A stretch of DNA of 64,000 bases. Source: Galbitalea sp036266835 (GTDB taxonomy: Bacteria; Actinomycetota; Actinomycetes; Actinomycetales; Microbacteriaceae). The DNA is taken from assembly GCA_036266835.1 (NCBI GenBank), contig DATAXD010000057.1:1-64000 (forward strand), written 5' to 3'. The notes under the pieces were generated by a model. It worked only from the letters and a program-made list of their open reading frames with translations. It was not told the DNA's origin and searched no databases. A program made the translations under genes and the position numbers. This document shows, piece after piece, positions 1 to 8,663 of this stretch (position 1 is the stretch's first letter; every line of letters starts with the position of its first letter).

Positions 1-192
1 CGGGTGGCCGCCCAGGCGCCGCTCGCGGTGCAGGCTGCCCTCGCGAACGCGAAGCTGGCCGTGCGAGCCGGTGATGCGGCCGCCGAGGCCAAGCTTCAGC
101 CCGAACTCGTTCGCCTCGTCAAAAGCGAGGATGCCGCAATCGGGATGCAGGCATTCCTGACTCGCACTGACGCCAGGTTCATCGGGAAGTAG
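1..192 (+). CDS. Enoyl-CoA hydratase/isomerase family protein (3' end only)
   Basis: Only the last 63 codons are present; the gene begins outside the window. The visible part is a crotonase-fold C-terminus: an 'APLAVQAALANAKLAVRAG' helix, then 'SEDAAIGMQAFLTR' and a final 'ARFIGK'. This matches the usual ending of enoyl-CoA hydratases, where a (S/T)ED..EG..AF segment precedes a P/A-x-F-x-G end. Such enzymes hydrate or isomerise acyl-CoA thioesters in the cytoplasm. The oxyanion-hole and catalytic Glu regions are missing, so the substrate cannot be judged. It ends just upstream of a flavoprotein gene, possibly in one transcript. Confidence 0.75.
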   Translation, partial: RVAAQAPLAVQAALANAKLAVRAGDAAAEAKLQPELVRLVKSEDAAIGMQAFLTRTDARFIGK

Positions 193-202
193 CGTGGACT
201 CT

Positions 203-1609
203 ATGGCGACAACCGAGTACGACCTCATTGTTATTGGCGCGGGAGCGGTCGGAGAGAACGTCGCTGACCGCGCAGTCCAGGGCGGCCTGACCGCGCTGAT
301 CGTCGAAGACGAGCTCGTCGGCGGCGAATGCTCTTACTGGGCCTGCATGCCCTCGAAAGCACTCCTGCGCAGCGGAATGGTCTACCGCGCAGCAGAGAAG
401 GTCGGCGGCGCACGGGAGACGATCACGCTGCCACTGGACGCGGCCGCCACATTTGCGCGACGCACCAGCATCATCCACGACTGGAATGACGAGGGCCAGG
501 TCAAATGGCTGAAGGGCGCGGGCATCGACCTCGCCCGCGGCCATGGCACGATCACGGGCGTCAAGCAGGTCACGGTCGGTGACACCGTCTACACCGCGAA
601 GCACGCCGTGTGCGTCAGCACCGGATCGGCGGCGCTGCTCCCGGACGTCCCGGGCCTCAAGGACTCGCAGCCCTGGACGAGCCGTGACGCGACCAGCGCG
701 AAGGTTGCGCCGAAATCGCTGGCGATCCTCGGCGGCGGAGTAGTGGCGGTGGAGATGGCGACGGCCTACGCGAGCTTCGGCACAGAAGTGACGATCATCG
801 CCAGAAGCGGACTGCTCGCCGGGCAGGAGCCGTTCGCCGGCGAGCTCGTCGGCGAGGCGCTGGTCGAACTGGGTGTCACGATTCACGGCAAGTCGTCGCC
901 GAAGAGCGTGAGCAAACAGGACGGATCCTTCGTGCTCGATCTGGACACCGGCGAGACGGTGACGGCGGATGAGCTGCTCGTCGCAACCGGACGCGTGCCG
1001 CGCAGCACGGACCTTGGCCTCGATAGCATCGGGCTGAAATCCGGTGACTGGCTCGACGTCGACGACACGATGCTTGTGAAGGGATTCGACTGGCTTTATG
1101 CAACCGGCGACATCAACCACCGGGTGCTGCTCACACACCAGGGCAAGTACCAGGCTCGAGCTGCTGGAGATGTGATTGCCGCTCGCGCGCTCGGCAAGCC
1201 GGTGCACGATGAGAAGTGGGGAATGCACGTCGCGACGGCCGACCACGAATCGGTTCCGCAGGTCACGTTCAGCGACCCCGAGGTTGCCTCGGTCGGTCTC
1301 ACCGCTGCCGCCGCGGAGAAGACCGGCTACGACATCCGTGTCATCGACTACGACCTGTCCTGGCTCGCCGGCACAGCGATCCAGGCAGACGACTACAAGG
1401 GTCAGGCACGCATGGTCGTCGACGAGAAACGCAAGGTCATCATCGGCGTTACGTTTGTTGGTCAGGATGTGAGCGAGATGCTGCAGGCCGCGACCTTCGC
1501 CGTGGTCGGCGAAATTCCGCTGGATCGCCTCTGGCACGGAGTTCCCGCCTATCCAACGATGAACGAGATCTGGCTGCGGCTGCTCGAGGCATACGGGCGG
1601 CCGAGCTGA
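203..1609 (+). CDS. FAD/NAD(P)-dependent disulfide-reductase-family oxidoreductase, lacking the catalytic His
   Basis: A 468-residue protein of the lipoamide dehydrogenase/mercuric reductase family. It has an FAD-binding GAGAVG near residue 12, a redox-active C-x4-C pair (C43 and C48 in GGECSYWACMPSK), an NAD-binding GGGVVAVE near 177 and a late ATGD FAD motif. The C-terminal dimerisation segment reads PAYPTMNE where lipoamide dehydrogenases have HPTxSE, so the usual catalytic His is Tyr. It is therefore unlikely to be a true lipoamide dehydrogenase; a quinone or dye reductase role, as for mycobacterial LpdA-like proteins, is an inference. A GTG at 194 is an alternative start adding three residues; the ATG at 203 is preferred. 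No lipoyl-enzyme genes lie nearby. Confidence 0.8.
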   Translation: MATTEYDLIVIGAGAVGENVADRAVQGGLTALIVEDELVGGECSYWACMPSKALLRSGMVYRAAEKVGGARETITLPLDAAATFARRTSIIHDWNDEGQVKWLKGAGIDLARGHGTITGVKQVTVGDTVYTAKHAVCVSTGSAALLPDVPGLKDSQPWTSRDATSAKVAPKSLAILGGGVVAVEMATAYASFGTEVTIIARSGLLAGQEPFAGELVGEALVELGVTIHGKSSPKSVSKQDGSFVLDLDTGETVTADELLVATGRVPRSTDLGLDSIGLKSGDWLDVDDTMLVKGFDWLYATGDINHRVLLTHQGKYQARAAGDVIAARALGKPVHDEKWGMHVATADHESVPQVTFSDPEVASVGLTAAAAEKTGYDIRVIDYDLSWLAGTAIQADDYKGQARMVVDEKRKVIIGVTFVGQDVSEMLQAATFAVVGEIPLDRLWHGVPAYPTMNEIWLRLLEAYGRPS

Positions 1610-1637
1610 GGGCACTCGGCGCCGGCGGCACCCGGCG

Positions 1638-2861
1638 CTACGCGATCAAGGACTCATAAAGGGCGAGATGCGATGCCGCCGAGGTCGCCCAGGTGAACCC
1701 CTCGGCGAAGGTGCGGGCCGATCGGCGCATCGCGGCGACCGTGTCCCCGTCAACGCGATGCTGCAGGATGGCACCCGCCCAGTCCGCCGGATCGCGGCTG
1801 TCGAGCAGATACCCGGATTCGTGATCGCCGACCGATTCGACGAGGCCTGTACCCCGATAAGCGAGGACCGGGGTACCGCTCGCCGCCGACTCCAACGCGA
1901 CCAGCCCAAAGGTTTCCGAGTGCGACGTGACGAGGGTGAACTCGGCTGTCGCGAACAGATCGGCCAGTGGTTCGCGTTCGAGCGATCCCACAAACCGCAC
2001 GTCGGCGGCGAGACCGAGCGACTCCGCGAGCTCGACCAGCCGCTCCCGATAACCCTCATCCACGGCGTCGCCGGCGATCACGAGAATGGGCGGCGGCGAG
2101 ACCATCGATAGCTCAGCGAGAATCCGGATCCCCAGCTCCTGCCCCTTGAGCGGCTGCAGTCGTCCCGCCATGACCAGCAAGGGACGATCCGGCTCGAGAC
2201 CGAGCGCCCGGCGGATTGAGGCGTCGTTGCGAGCCCGATGCGGCGTGAAGAGCTCGGCATCGACTCCCGGCGGGATAACCCACAGTCGCTCAGCAGGGGT
2301 GTGTAGCTCGTCGATCAGCGTCATGACTTCGGCGGCGGATGCGGCGACCACGGCATCCGACTGATTGCCGAGAAATGCCTCTCCGCGAAGCCTGCCCTCC
2401 TGCTCGGGCTCATCCCCCGGCGCGAGCGAGCGGTTCTTCATCGCACCGATGGTGTGAAAGCTCTGAACGAACGGAATCCCCAGCTCGATCGCGACGGGCA
2501 GGGTCGCAAGTCCACTGAGCCAGTAGTGCGCGTGGATGAGGTCGTAGCGCGGCGCGAGCCGACCGGCCAGCGCCGCCACGGCTTCACCAAACTCGTCGGC
2601 GACCTCGACCAATCGGTTCTTCGGCAGCGGAGTTTGCGGTCCGGCGGCGAGACTCCTCAGCGTCACCCCGTCCGCGAGCTCGCGTTCGAACGGCGCCGCC
2701 GTCGCGCGTGTCAACAGGTCGACTTCGACTCCGCGACGAGCGAGCTCCTGCGCGACTCCCAGCATGGCGACGTTCATGCCGCCGGCATCTCCACGCCCCG
2801 GAAGATCGGCGGGCGACGTATGCATCGACACCATCGCGATTCTTCGCAGGCCGTCGCTCAT
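1638..2861 (-). CDS. GT4-family glycosyltransferase, MshA-like
   Basis: A 407-residue glycosyltransferase. The N-terminus, MHTSPADLPGRGDAGGMNV, is close to the start of MshA (D-inositol-3-phosphate glycosyltransferase), which makes the first mycothiol intermediate from UDP-GlcNAc and inositol phosphate. The C-terminal half has the GT4 E-x7-E motif (ETFGLVALE), which contacts the sugar nucleotide. The frame is open to 3029, but the ATG at 2861 begins the conserved fold and has a TACAGT hexamer 6 bp upstream, suggesting a leaderless start. It diverges from an SDR gene with only 46 bp between the starts, so the promoters overlap. Another GT4 such as a sucrose-phosphate-type enzyme cannot be excluded. 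Confidence 0.7.
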   Translation of the reverse strand: MSDGLRRIAMVSMHTSPADLPGRGDAGGMNVAMLGVAQELARRGVEVDLLTRATAAPFERELADGVTLRSLAAGPQTPLPKNRLVEVADEFGEAVAALAGRLAPRYDLIHAHYWLSGLATLPVAIELGIPFVQSFHTIGAMKNRSLAPGDEPEQEGRLRGEAFLGNQSDAVVAASAAEVMTLIDELHTPAERLWVIPPGVDAELFTPHRARNDASIRRALGLEPDRPLLVMAGRLQPLKGQELGIRILAELSMVSPPPILVIAGDAVDEGYRERLVELAESLGLAADVRFVGSLEREPLADLFATAEFTLVTSHSETFGLVALESAASGTPVLAYRGTGLVESVGDHESGYLLDSRDPADWAGAILQHRVDGDTVAAMRRSARTFAEGFTWATSAASHLALYESLIA

Positions 2862-2907
2862 TACGCCACTGTATTGTGCGAGAGAAACTTCGCGATGGGA
2901 GCGGGCT

Positions 2908-3723
2908 GTGACGCAGCAAAAAACGATCGTGATTACCGGCGCGAGCTCCGGGCTGGGGGCGGTGGCCGCTGGCGAATTGGCGAGGGACGGCTGGGACGTG
3001 GCGGTCGTCGGTCGCAATCCCGATCGCACTCGCGCTGTCGCCGATCGGGTCCGTGCATCCGCGTTCGTCTGCGACTACGACCACCTGGACGAGGTTCGTG
3101 CACTTGCGAACGCCCTGCTCACCAAATACCCGACGATAGACGTCCTGGCGAACAACGCCGGCGGCCTCGTGAGCCGGCGCGGCGACTCTGCGGATGGGTT
3201 TGAGCGCACCTTCCAGCACAATCACCTGGCGCCGTTCCTGCTCACCAACCTGCTGCTCGAGCGTCTCGAGGCAAGCCAGGCCCGCGTCATCAACACCGCG
3301 AGCGTCGCGAACACGTCTGGCCGCGTCAACCTCGCTGACCTGAACTCTCGACGAGGTCCCTATCTGTTCGGCTGGCGTGCGTATGCCACGTCAAAACTGG
3401 AGACGATCCTCTTCACGCGAGAACTGGCTCGGCGAACCGGCCTTACCGCGTATTCATTTCATCCGGGCTTCGTGGCAACCGCGTTCGGAACCGATTCCGC
3501 GCTGGGACGTGCGGCCATGCGGATGGCTCGCTCCGCCCAGATCACGCCGGAGGCGGGTGCCGCTCCGCTAGTGCAACTCGCCACATCCGACGTTCTCGAT
3601 GTGCCGAACGGCACGTATTTCGACGGGCTGAGGCCGCACGGCCGCACGGCCCGCCAGGGTGATGACACCGAACTAGCCACGGCACTCTGGGAGGCGGATG
3701 CGCGGATGGTCGGCCTCGGCTGA
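2908..3723 (+). CDS. SDR-family oxidoreductase
   Basis: A 271-residue classical/extended short-chain dehydrogenase. It has the nucleotide-binding TGASSGLG at residues 10-17, an ANNAGG structural motif near 90, a Ser in NTASVAN, and the catalytic YxxxK as YATSK. It resembles the retinol dehydrogenase/WW-domain-oxidoreductase-like SDRs that bacteria often carry with no known substrate. The frame is open to 2764, but the GTG at 2908 gives the standard N-terminus; the upstream part would overlap the divergent glycosyltransferase. It is followed 36 bp later by a lipoprotein gene. Confidence 0.85.
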   Translation: MTQQKTIVITGASSGLGAVAAGELARDGWDVAVVGRNPDRTRAVADRVRASAFVCDYDHLDEVRALANALLTKYPTIDVLANNAGGLVSRRGDSADGFERTFQHNHLAPFLLTNLLLERLEASQARVINTASVANTSGRVNLADLNSRRGPYLFGWRAYATSKLETILFTRELARRTGLTAYSFHPGFVATAFGTDSALGRAAMRMARSAQITPEAGAAPLVQLATSDVLDVPNGTYFDGLRPHGRTARQGDDTELATALWEADARMVGLG

Positions 3724-3759
3724 GCGCCCACTCAGACTGGGTGTTCTATCCTTAACCGC

Positions 3760-4386
3760 ATGGTGCGAGGAACCATGGTGCGGCAGTCGGCAACACTGCG
3801 TAAGGGGATCGGGTACGCCGTGACGGCGACCGTGACGATCCTGTCCGCGCTGGTCCTTGCCGGATGCACGAGTTCTCCTTCGACGGGACCCTCCAGTCCG
3901 CCCAGCCAAACGGCAGGCAAATCCACTTCCGGCCCCAAGCCAACGCCGACGCCGACTTTCGCTGCCCTGAAGTATGACTGCGACAGCATCCTGCCACCCG
4001 CGACTCTCGCGGTCTTCAAGTCGAAGTCCGACGCGGGCTTTGCACTTCAGCCCGACTACCTGACCCGCATGCAGAACATCGGCTCGAACCTCGTTACGTT
4101 CAGCACCTACGGCGGCATCCTGTGCCAGTGGGCGTACCCGGATGCATCGAACAGCGTCGACTATGCGTTCTCGCCGATCACCGACTCCCAGACGACGACG
4201 CAGCAGGCCACGCTCACGGGCTACGGATACGCGGGAACCTCAGCCGACCATGGCACGTTGTATGTGAACACGGACAAGACCGACTACCCGGACGAATACT
4301 TGTTCATCCAAGGCTACTGGTTCCAGGCGTCGAGCGACAAGGTCATGCAGTTGCTGGTCGACAACGTCTTCGTCGCCGTGCAGTAG
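3760..4386 (+). CDS. Putative lipoprotein
   Basis: A 208-residue predicted exported lipoprotein. A basic N-region is followed by a hydrophobic stretch and the lipobox LAGC (Cys at residue 36). Next comes a Ser/Pro/Thr-rich linker of about 30 residues and then a soluble domain with no motif I recognise. Two starts are possible: ATG 3760, with TATCCT 7 bp upstream (leaderless), and ATG 3775, with GAGGA ahead of it; the second gives a more standard signal peptide. It converges on the amidase gene with 17 bp between the stops. Its function is unknown. Confidence 0.75.
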   Translation: MVRGTMVRQSATLRKGIGYAVTATVTILSALVLAGCTSSPSTGPSSPPSQTAGKSTSGPKPTPTPTFAALKYDCDSILPPATLAVFKSKSDAGFALQPDYLTRMQNIGSNLVTFSTYGGILCQWAYPDASNSVDYAFSPITDSQTTTQQATLTGYGYAGTSADHGTLYVNTDKTDYPDEYLFIQGYWFQASSDKVMQLLVDNVFVAVQ

Positions 4387-4403
4387 GTAGCCCGCGCGCC
4401 CGC

Positions 4404-5819
4404 TCACCAGACGGGCGGATGCCGATGCTGCCAGCCGATGCGCCGCTCCAGTTGAGCGCCGAGGGCGAACAGTGTCGCCTCGCCGCCCGGCCGTCCCACG
4501 AGCTGGACTCCCATCGGTAATCCGTCGTCGGTGACGTGAATCGGAAGCGTGATCGCGGGCAGGCCCGTCACATTCGCGAACGACGTGAACGGCGTGTATT
4601 GAACCTGCTGAGCAAAATTCAGTTCGGGGTCGTCACTCGAATACCAGCCGATGGGACGCGGTGTCTGAGCAAGCGCGGGGGTAAGCACGGCATCGAATCC
4701 GGCAAACTGGCGAATGATGGATCGCTCGAAGGTCGTGAGCGTCGAAAGAGCGGATGCGAGCTGCCGGGCGCTCACCGTGCGACCGAGCTCCACCAGCCAG
4801 CGCGTGAGTGGTTCGAGCAGTTCGAGCGCATCGCCTTCGGCCGGGATGTCGGATGCGCCCGCCTGCCAGACGGTGCGAAACGCGGGTGAGTAGCTGTCGT
4901 CGGGCTCAAGCGCGAATTCCTCAATGCCGTGGCCAAGCGCCGAGAACTCGGAGATTGCGAGCTCGAGCGCGGTCTTCGCTTCGGCCTCGATCCGGATGTC
5001 GTACGCACTGTCCCAGGGCGATGTCGTCATGACCGCGAGTTGGAAGCGGCCCTCGCCGCGCACCGCTGGGCCGAGCAGCGCGCCGTCGTTCCAACCGGGT
5101 GACCGTACGGAGAACCGGTAGTCGGATCCGGCGATCATCGCGTCGAGCAGCATGGCCGCATCGGCCACGCTGCGGGCGAGCGGGCCGGTGACAACAAGGG
5201 CGGCGAGATGCGCGAGTCCCGACCCGGACGGCACCAGCCCGCGGCCCGGCTTGAAACCGACGAGTCCCGTCGCCGCTGCCGGAATGCGGATCGAACCGCC
5301 GCCATCCGAGCCCGTCGCGACTGGGAGCAGCCCGGCAGCGACAGCGACCGCCGCTCCCCCGCTGCTTCCGCCCGCTCCCAGCCCGTCGCGCCAGGGATTT
5401 CGCGCCGGGGGCGCGACGAGCGATTCCGTGTAGCTCGGCAACCCGAACTCGGGAGCGTTCGTTTTGCCGAGGCTGATCGCGCCAGCGGCATCCAGCACCT
5501 CGACGAGTTCGTCCGAGACATCCGGAACAAAGTTTTCAAACAGGCGAGATCCGAACGTCGTTCGCACCCCGGCGCGACGCACCAGGTCCTTGTCCCCGGA
5601 CGGCAGTCCCCAGAGCGCACCCGTTTTGGGGACGAGGGTATCCAGGTCGCGCGCGCGATCGAGGGCCGCGTCGGCCGTCACGGTGGTGAACGCGCCGAGG
5701 GACGGGTTGAGACGGTCGATGCGTTCGAGGTAATGCGTGACGAGCTCGAGTGGCGTGATATCACCCCTGTGCAGCCAGTCCCACTGCTCTTGCGCCGACA
5801 GGTGATGCAGTTCGAACAC
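4404..5819 (-). CDS. Amidase (amidase signature family)
   Basis: A 471-residue amidase. It has the Ser-cisSer-Lys triad: Lys about residue 77 in GDKDL, the cis-Ser in GGSSGGA about 153, and the nucleophile in GSDGGGSIRIPA about 176. These enzymes hydrolyse amides through an acyl-enzyme; the family does not give the substrate. I chose the GTG at 5819, which gives MFELHHLSAQEQWDWL, a usual start for actinobacterial members, with TAAAAT 8 bp upstream suggesting a leaderless message. A TTG at 5861 would add 14 Ala/Ser-rich residues. It is divergent from a GntR regulator whose operator lies at 5877-5906. Confidence 0.85.
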   Translation of the reverse strand: MFELHHLSAQEQWDWLHRGDITPLELVTHYLERIDRLNPSLGAFTTVTADAALDRARDLDTLVPKTGALWGLPSGDKDLVRRAGVRTTFGSRLFENFVPDVSDELVEVLDAAGAISLGKTNAPEFGLPSYTESLVAPPARNPWRDGLGAGGSSGGAAVAVAAGLLPVATGSDGGGSIRIPAAATGLVGFKPGRGLVPSGSGLAHLAALVVTGPLARSVADAAMLLDAMIAGSDYRFSVRSPGWNDGALLGPAVRGEGRFQLAVMTTSPWDSAYDIRIEAEAKTALELAISEFSALGHGIEEFALEPDDSYSPAFRTVWQAGASDIPAEGDALELLEPLTRWLVELGRTVSARQLASALSTLTTFERSIIRQFAGFDAVLTPALAQTPRPIGWYSSDDPELNFAQQVQYTPFTSFANVTGLPAITLPIHVTDDGLPMGVQLVGRPGGEATLFALGAQLERRIGWQHRHPPVW

Positions 5820-5876
5820 GGGCTGTATTTTAGGCGCCGCCGCCCCTGCGGCGCTTGACAAATCATCCCGAGGCTG

Positions 5877-5906
5877 GTTGGTTAGTTACATGAGTAATGA
5901 ACCAAC
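5877..5906. promoter_or_regulatory. Probable operator of the GntR regulator
   Basis: A 30-bp interrupted palindrome, GTTGGTT-N2-TTAC-N4-GTAA-N2-AACCAAC; 11 of 15 base pairs match symmetrically. A TTGACA hexamer sits just upstream at 5855-5860. The palindrome lies 42 bp before the chosen start of the regulator gene, where a dimeric GntR/YtrA-type repressor would block its own operon. The symmetry is seen directly; binding is inferred. Confidence 0.65.
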
Positions 5907-5947
5907 GAAGCAGATTCGTTGGACTGCGGAGAAGCAGGACAGCCGAA

Positions 5948-6319
5948 ATGGATGACTCCCGCCCAATCTTCGTGCAGATCGCGGAAGCGATCGAGAACGA
6001 CATCCTCGCCGGCACGCTGGCCGAGGAGTCGCAAGTCCCCTCTACGAACGAGTTCGCCGCGTTCTATCGCATCAATCCGGCAACAGCCGGCAAAGGAGTC
6101 AATGTGCTCGTCGACGAGGGAATCCTGTACAAGAAACGCGGGATCGGGATGTTCGTCGCGACCGGCTCACGGGAAAAGATCGCGACGAAACGGCGAGACC
6201 AATTCGACGCGGAATACGTACATCCGCTCGTCGCCGAAGCGGCGAAGCTCGGAATCAGCACCAGTCAGCTCGTAGCCATGATTCAGGCTGCTCCAACACA
6301 GGAAGGCACGTCGAAATGA
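5948..6319 (+). CDS. GntR-family (YtrA type) transcriptional regulator
   Basis: A 123-residue protein: an N-terminal GntR winged helix (RPIFVQIAEAIENDILAG, then QVPSTNEFAAFYRINPATAGKGVNVL, then a GIGMFV wing) and a short helical tail. The lack of a large effector domain and the position ahead of an ABC transporter are typical of the YtrA subfamily. The ATG at 5948 is preferred over 5897 because it begins at the conserved fold and follows a GGAGAAGCAGGAC purine stretch. The stop overlaps the ATPase start (ATGA), so the three genes form an operon. Autorepression through the palindrome at 5877-5906 is likely. Confidence 0.88.
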   Translation: MDDSRPIFVQIAEAIENDILAGTLAEESQVPSTNEFAAFYRINPATAGKGVNVLVDEGILYKKRGIGMFVATGSREKIATKRRDQFDAEYVHPLVAEAAKLGISTSQLVAMIQAAPTQEGTSK

Positions 6320-7200
6320 CGACGGTCATCGAGGTCAGTGGCCTCACCAAGAAATTCGGAAAGTTCACGGCGATTGACGACGCGAGCTTCACGATCCGCC
6401 AGCACACGATTTACGGCTTACTCGGACGCAACGGTGCCGGCAAGACAACCATGATGCAGTTGCTCACCGGACAGCAGTTCGCGACCGACGGCGACATTGA
6501 GGTCTTTGGCAAATCACCGGTCGAAAACGCGGGCGTACTCAGCAACATCTGCTTCATCAAAGAGAGCCAGGCGTATCCGGAGGACTTCCGACCGCGCCAC
6601 GTGTTCGAGAGCGCACCATGGTTCTTCGAGCACTGGGACGCGGACTTCGCTCAGCGCCTCGCCACCGAGTTCCAGGTTCCGATGAACCGTCGGATCAAGA
6701 AACTCTCGCGCGGCCAGCTCTCGGCGGTGGGCGTCATCGTGGGTCTCGCCTCACGCGCTCCCATCACTTTCTTCGACGAGCCGTACCTGGGGCTCGACGC
6801 CGTTGCACGTCAGATCTTCTACGACCGCCTGCTCGAGGATTTCGCCGAGCACCCGCGCACGGTCATCCTCTCGACGCACCTGATCGACGAGGTCAGCGCT
6901 TTGCTCGAGCACGTGATCGTCATCGACGGCGGCCGCATCATCATCGACGAAGAGGCGGATGAACTCCGCGGCTCGGCGGCGACCATCGCCGGCACGACGG
7001 CCCCAGTGGATGCCTTTATCGGGAAGCGAGCGGTGCTCCGCCGTGAAGCGATCGGTGGCCTCACATCCGTAACCGTCGAGCACCTGGATGCAGCCGACCG
7101 CACGGCAGCGAAGGCCGCAGGCCTCGAGGTCGGCCCGGTGTCACTGCAACAGCTGATCGTCCGAAAGACCAGCATCCCCGAGACAGAGTTTGGAGCCTGA
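6316..7200 (+). CDS. ABC transporter ATP-binding protein
   Basis: A 294-residue ATPase subunit. It has Walker A GRNGAGKTT (about residues 37-45), an ABC signature LSRGQ in place of LSGGQ, Walker B ITFFDEP, and a switch His in LSTHL. About 80 residues follow the ATPase core. This is the general form of B. subtilis YtrB/bacitracin-type efflux ATPases paired with one membrane subunit. It overlaps the GntR gene by 4 bp and is followed 5 bp later by the permease. Export or stress sensing at the cell envelope is inferred; the substrate is unknown. Confidence 0.88.
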   Translation: MTTVIEVSGLTKKFGKFTAIDDASFTIRQHTIYGLLGRNGAGKTTMMQLLTGQQFATDGDIEVFGKSPVENAGVLSNICFIKESQAYPEDFRPRHVFESAPWFFEHWDADFAQRLATEFQVPMNRRIKKLSRGQLSAVGVIVGLASRAPITFFDEPYLGLDAVARQIFYDRLLEDFAEHPRTVILSTHLIDEVSALLEHVIVIDGGRIIIDEEADELRGSAATIAGTTAPVDAFIGKRAVLRREAIGGLTSVTVEHLDAADRTAAKAAGLEVGPVSLQQLIVRKTSIPETEFGA

Positions 7201-7205
7201 AGAAA

Positions 7206-7985
7206 ATGACCACCATGACCGCAGAACAAGTCGGCGATTCGCGCAGCTTTGAGTCGCTCCGCCGCATCCTCGCCGTGACCCGGCTGCACTTTGTCAACAA
7301 GGTCGCGATCCTGTACACACCGCTGATGGTGCTGGCCACGATCTTCGCACTCAACTATGCGATCTGGTGGCTGGTGATTTACGCGGGTCATCTCCAGATC
7401 GCCAATAGCCGCACCACCACGCACCTGGGCTACACCGGAGCGGTTTCGTACATCTTCGTGTACGCGCTGGTCATCGCGGTTCAAGCGATCTCACGCACGT
7501 TCCCGTTCTCTCTTGGGTTCGGGGTCACCCGTCGCGATTTCTACCTCGGGTCGGTGCTCGCCTTCGTCATCCTCTCGATCATGCTGTCCGTTGTGCTCAC
7601 GATCATGAGCGTCATCGAGATCGCGACCGGCGGATGGGGCGTGCAGGGTTACATGTTCGCTCCGGTGTACTTCACCAACAACTCGTGGTTCGTGCGTTTC
7701 CTGATGTACTTCCTGGTGTTCCTGTTCTGCCTGTTCGTCGGCGCGGGCGCAGCCAGCATGTACGTGAGGTGGCGTGCAATCGGGCTCACCTCGTTCTTCC
7801 TGATCCTCGCTGTGCTGCTGGTCGGAGGCCTTGCGATCATTACGTTCAACGACTCGTGGGCCGCGGTAGCTCGGTGGTTCGCCCAATCGGGAGCGTTTGG
7901 CGTTAGCGCGTGGACCCTGGTGCCGACGGCGATCGCGGGAATCGCCGGGTTCTTCATCCTGAAGCGCGCGACGCCGAAGAACTGA
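7206..7985 (+). CDS. ABC transporter permease, about six membrane segments
   Basis: A 259-residue integral membrane protein, third gene of the GntR operon. Hydrophobic segments lie near residues 33-58, 74-95, 112-137, 163-182, 193-212 and 232-250, so roughly six spans. The short cytoplasmic motif FSLGFGVTRRDFYLGS after the second span resembles the coupling segment of ABC-2-type permeases. The start ATG follows GGAGCCTGAAGAAA. It probably forms the membrane half of the transporter with the ATPase upstream. Its stop is followed by a REP-like repeat. Confidence 0.82.
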   Translation: MTTMTAEQVGDSRSFESLRRILAVTRLHFVNKVAILYTPLMVLATIFALNYAIWWLVIYAGHLQIANSRTTTHLGYTGAVSYIFVYALVIAVQAISRTFPFSLGFGVTRRDFYLGSVLAFVILSIMLSVVLTIMSVIEIATGGWGVQGYMFAPVYFTNNSWFVRFLMYFLVFLFCLFVGAGAASMYVRWRAIGLTSFFLILAVLLVGGLAIITFNDSWAAVARWFAQSGAFGVSAWTLVPTAIAGIAGFFILKRATPKN

Positions 7986-7997
7986 CCGGCACGCGAC

Positions 7998-8065
7998 GGT
8001 CGAGTAGCGACCGCGCGGCTACCGGTGGTCGAGTAGCGACCGCGAAGCGGACGCGTATCGAGACC
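7998..8065. repeat. REP-like dispersed repeat, locus 1
   Basis: A half copy GGTCGAGTAGCGACC (7998-8012) followed by a full 39-bp copy (8027-8065) that starts with GGTCGAGTAGCGACC and ends with CGTATCGAGACC. The ends are partly complementary. It lies between the convergent ABC permease and acetyltransferase genes. Related copies occur near 25745-25868 and 53728-53764. Confidence 0.8.
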
Positions 8066-8074
8066 TCACGCGCG

Positions 8075-8653
8075 TTACTTCAGACTCTTGGTCAGCGTCA
8101 CCGTGCCTAGCCACCGGTCGAACTTGAAGCCGACCTTGCCCATCCGCCCCGATTCCTTGAACCCGAGCTTTTTGTGGAGCTGGATTGAGGCATCCGCACC
8201 TCGGTCGGCGATCACGGCGACGACCTGCTTGATGCCCGCGGCCTGCGAGTCGGCGAGCAGGCGCTCGAGGAGAGCGCTGCCGAGGCCCCTGCCGGTCGCC
8301 GCCGGACCAAGGTAGACCGACAACTCGACGGATCGGCGGTTCGCTGAGTTGCCCTGCCACGGGTACACCCAGGCGGCGCCGAGCAACTGTCCGCTCGGAG
8401 ACTGGGCGACCAGGAACGGCATCCGCAGTTTCTCGCCAGCCGCGAATTTCTTGCGCAGCGCAACGAGTGTCTGCGGTTTTTCGTCAAACGTCACGGACGA
8501 GTTGAGCACGTAGTGGTTGTAGATCTCGCGCACACTCGGCAGATCGGCCTCGGTGGCCGGGCGCATCGAATACTCGAAACGGGGCTCTGCGGGTGCAGCG
8601 GGCCTCAGATGCTGCGGCAACTGGCGCCGCTGCTCGTACTCTTCTTCCAGCAC
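8075..8653 (-). CDS. GNAT-family N-acetyltransferase
   Basis: A 192-residue acetyltransferase. The conserved fold begins at MRPATEADLPSVREIYNHYV, like phosphinothricin acetyltransferase-type GNATs. The acetyl-CoA loop appears as GPAATGRGLGSALLERLL, and the tail contains the usual LHKKLGFKESG motif. The GTG at 8653 gives a 29-residue N-terminal extension and lies 10 bp after the ung stop; the ATG at 8566 begins exactly at the GNAT domain. Neither has a clear Shine-Dalgarno. The substrate is unknown; an amino acid-like amine is typical for this group. Confidence 0.82.
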   Translation of the reverse strand: MLEEEYEQRRQLPQHLRPAAPAEPRFEYSMRPATEADLPSVREIYNHYVLNSSVTFDEKPQTLVALRKKFAAGEKLRMPFLVAQSPSGQLLGAAWVYPWQGNSANRRSVELSVYLGPAATGRGLGSALLERLLADSQAAGIKQVVAVIADRGADASIQLHKKLGFKESGRMGKVGFKFDRWLGTVTLTKSLK

Positions 8654-8663
8654 TTTCGTGAGC

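Noticed and set aside
179..1615. A 478-codon minus-strand frame
   Set aside because: Fully antisense to the flavoprotein gene, which has intact motifs.
1638..2861. Firm naming of the glycosyltransferase as mshA
   Set aside because: The N-terminal motif fits MshA, but other GT4 enzymes share it and no other mycothiol gene is in the window, so the symbol was left blank.
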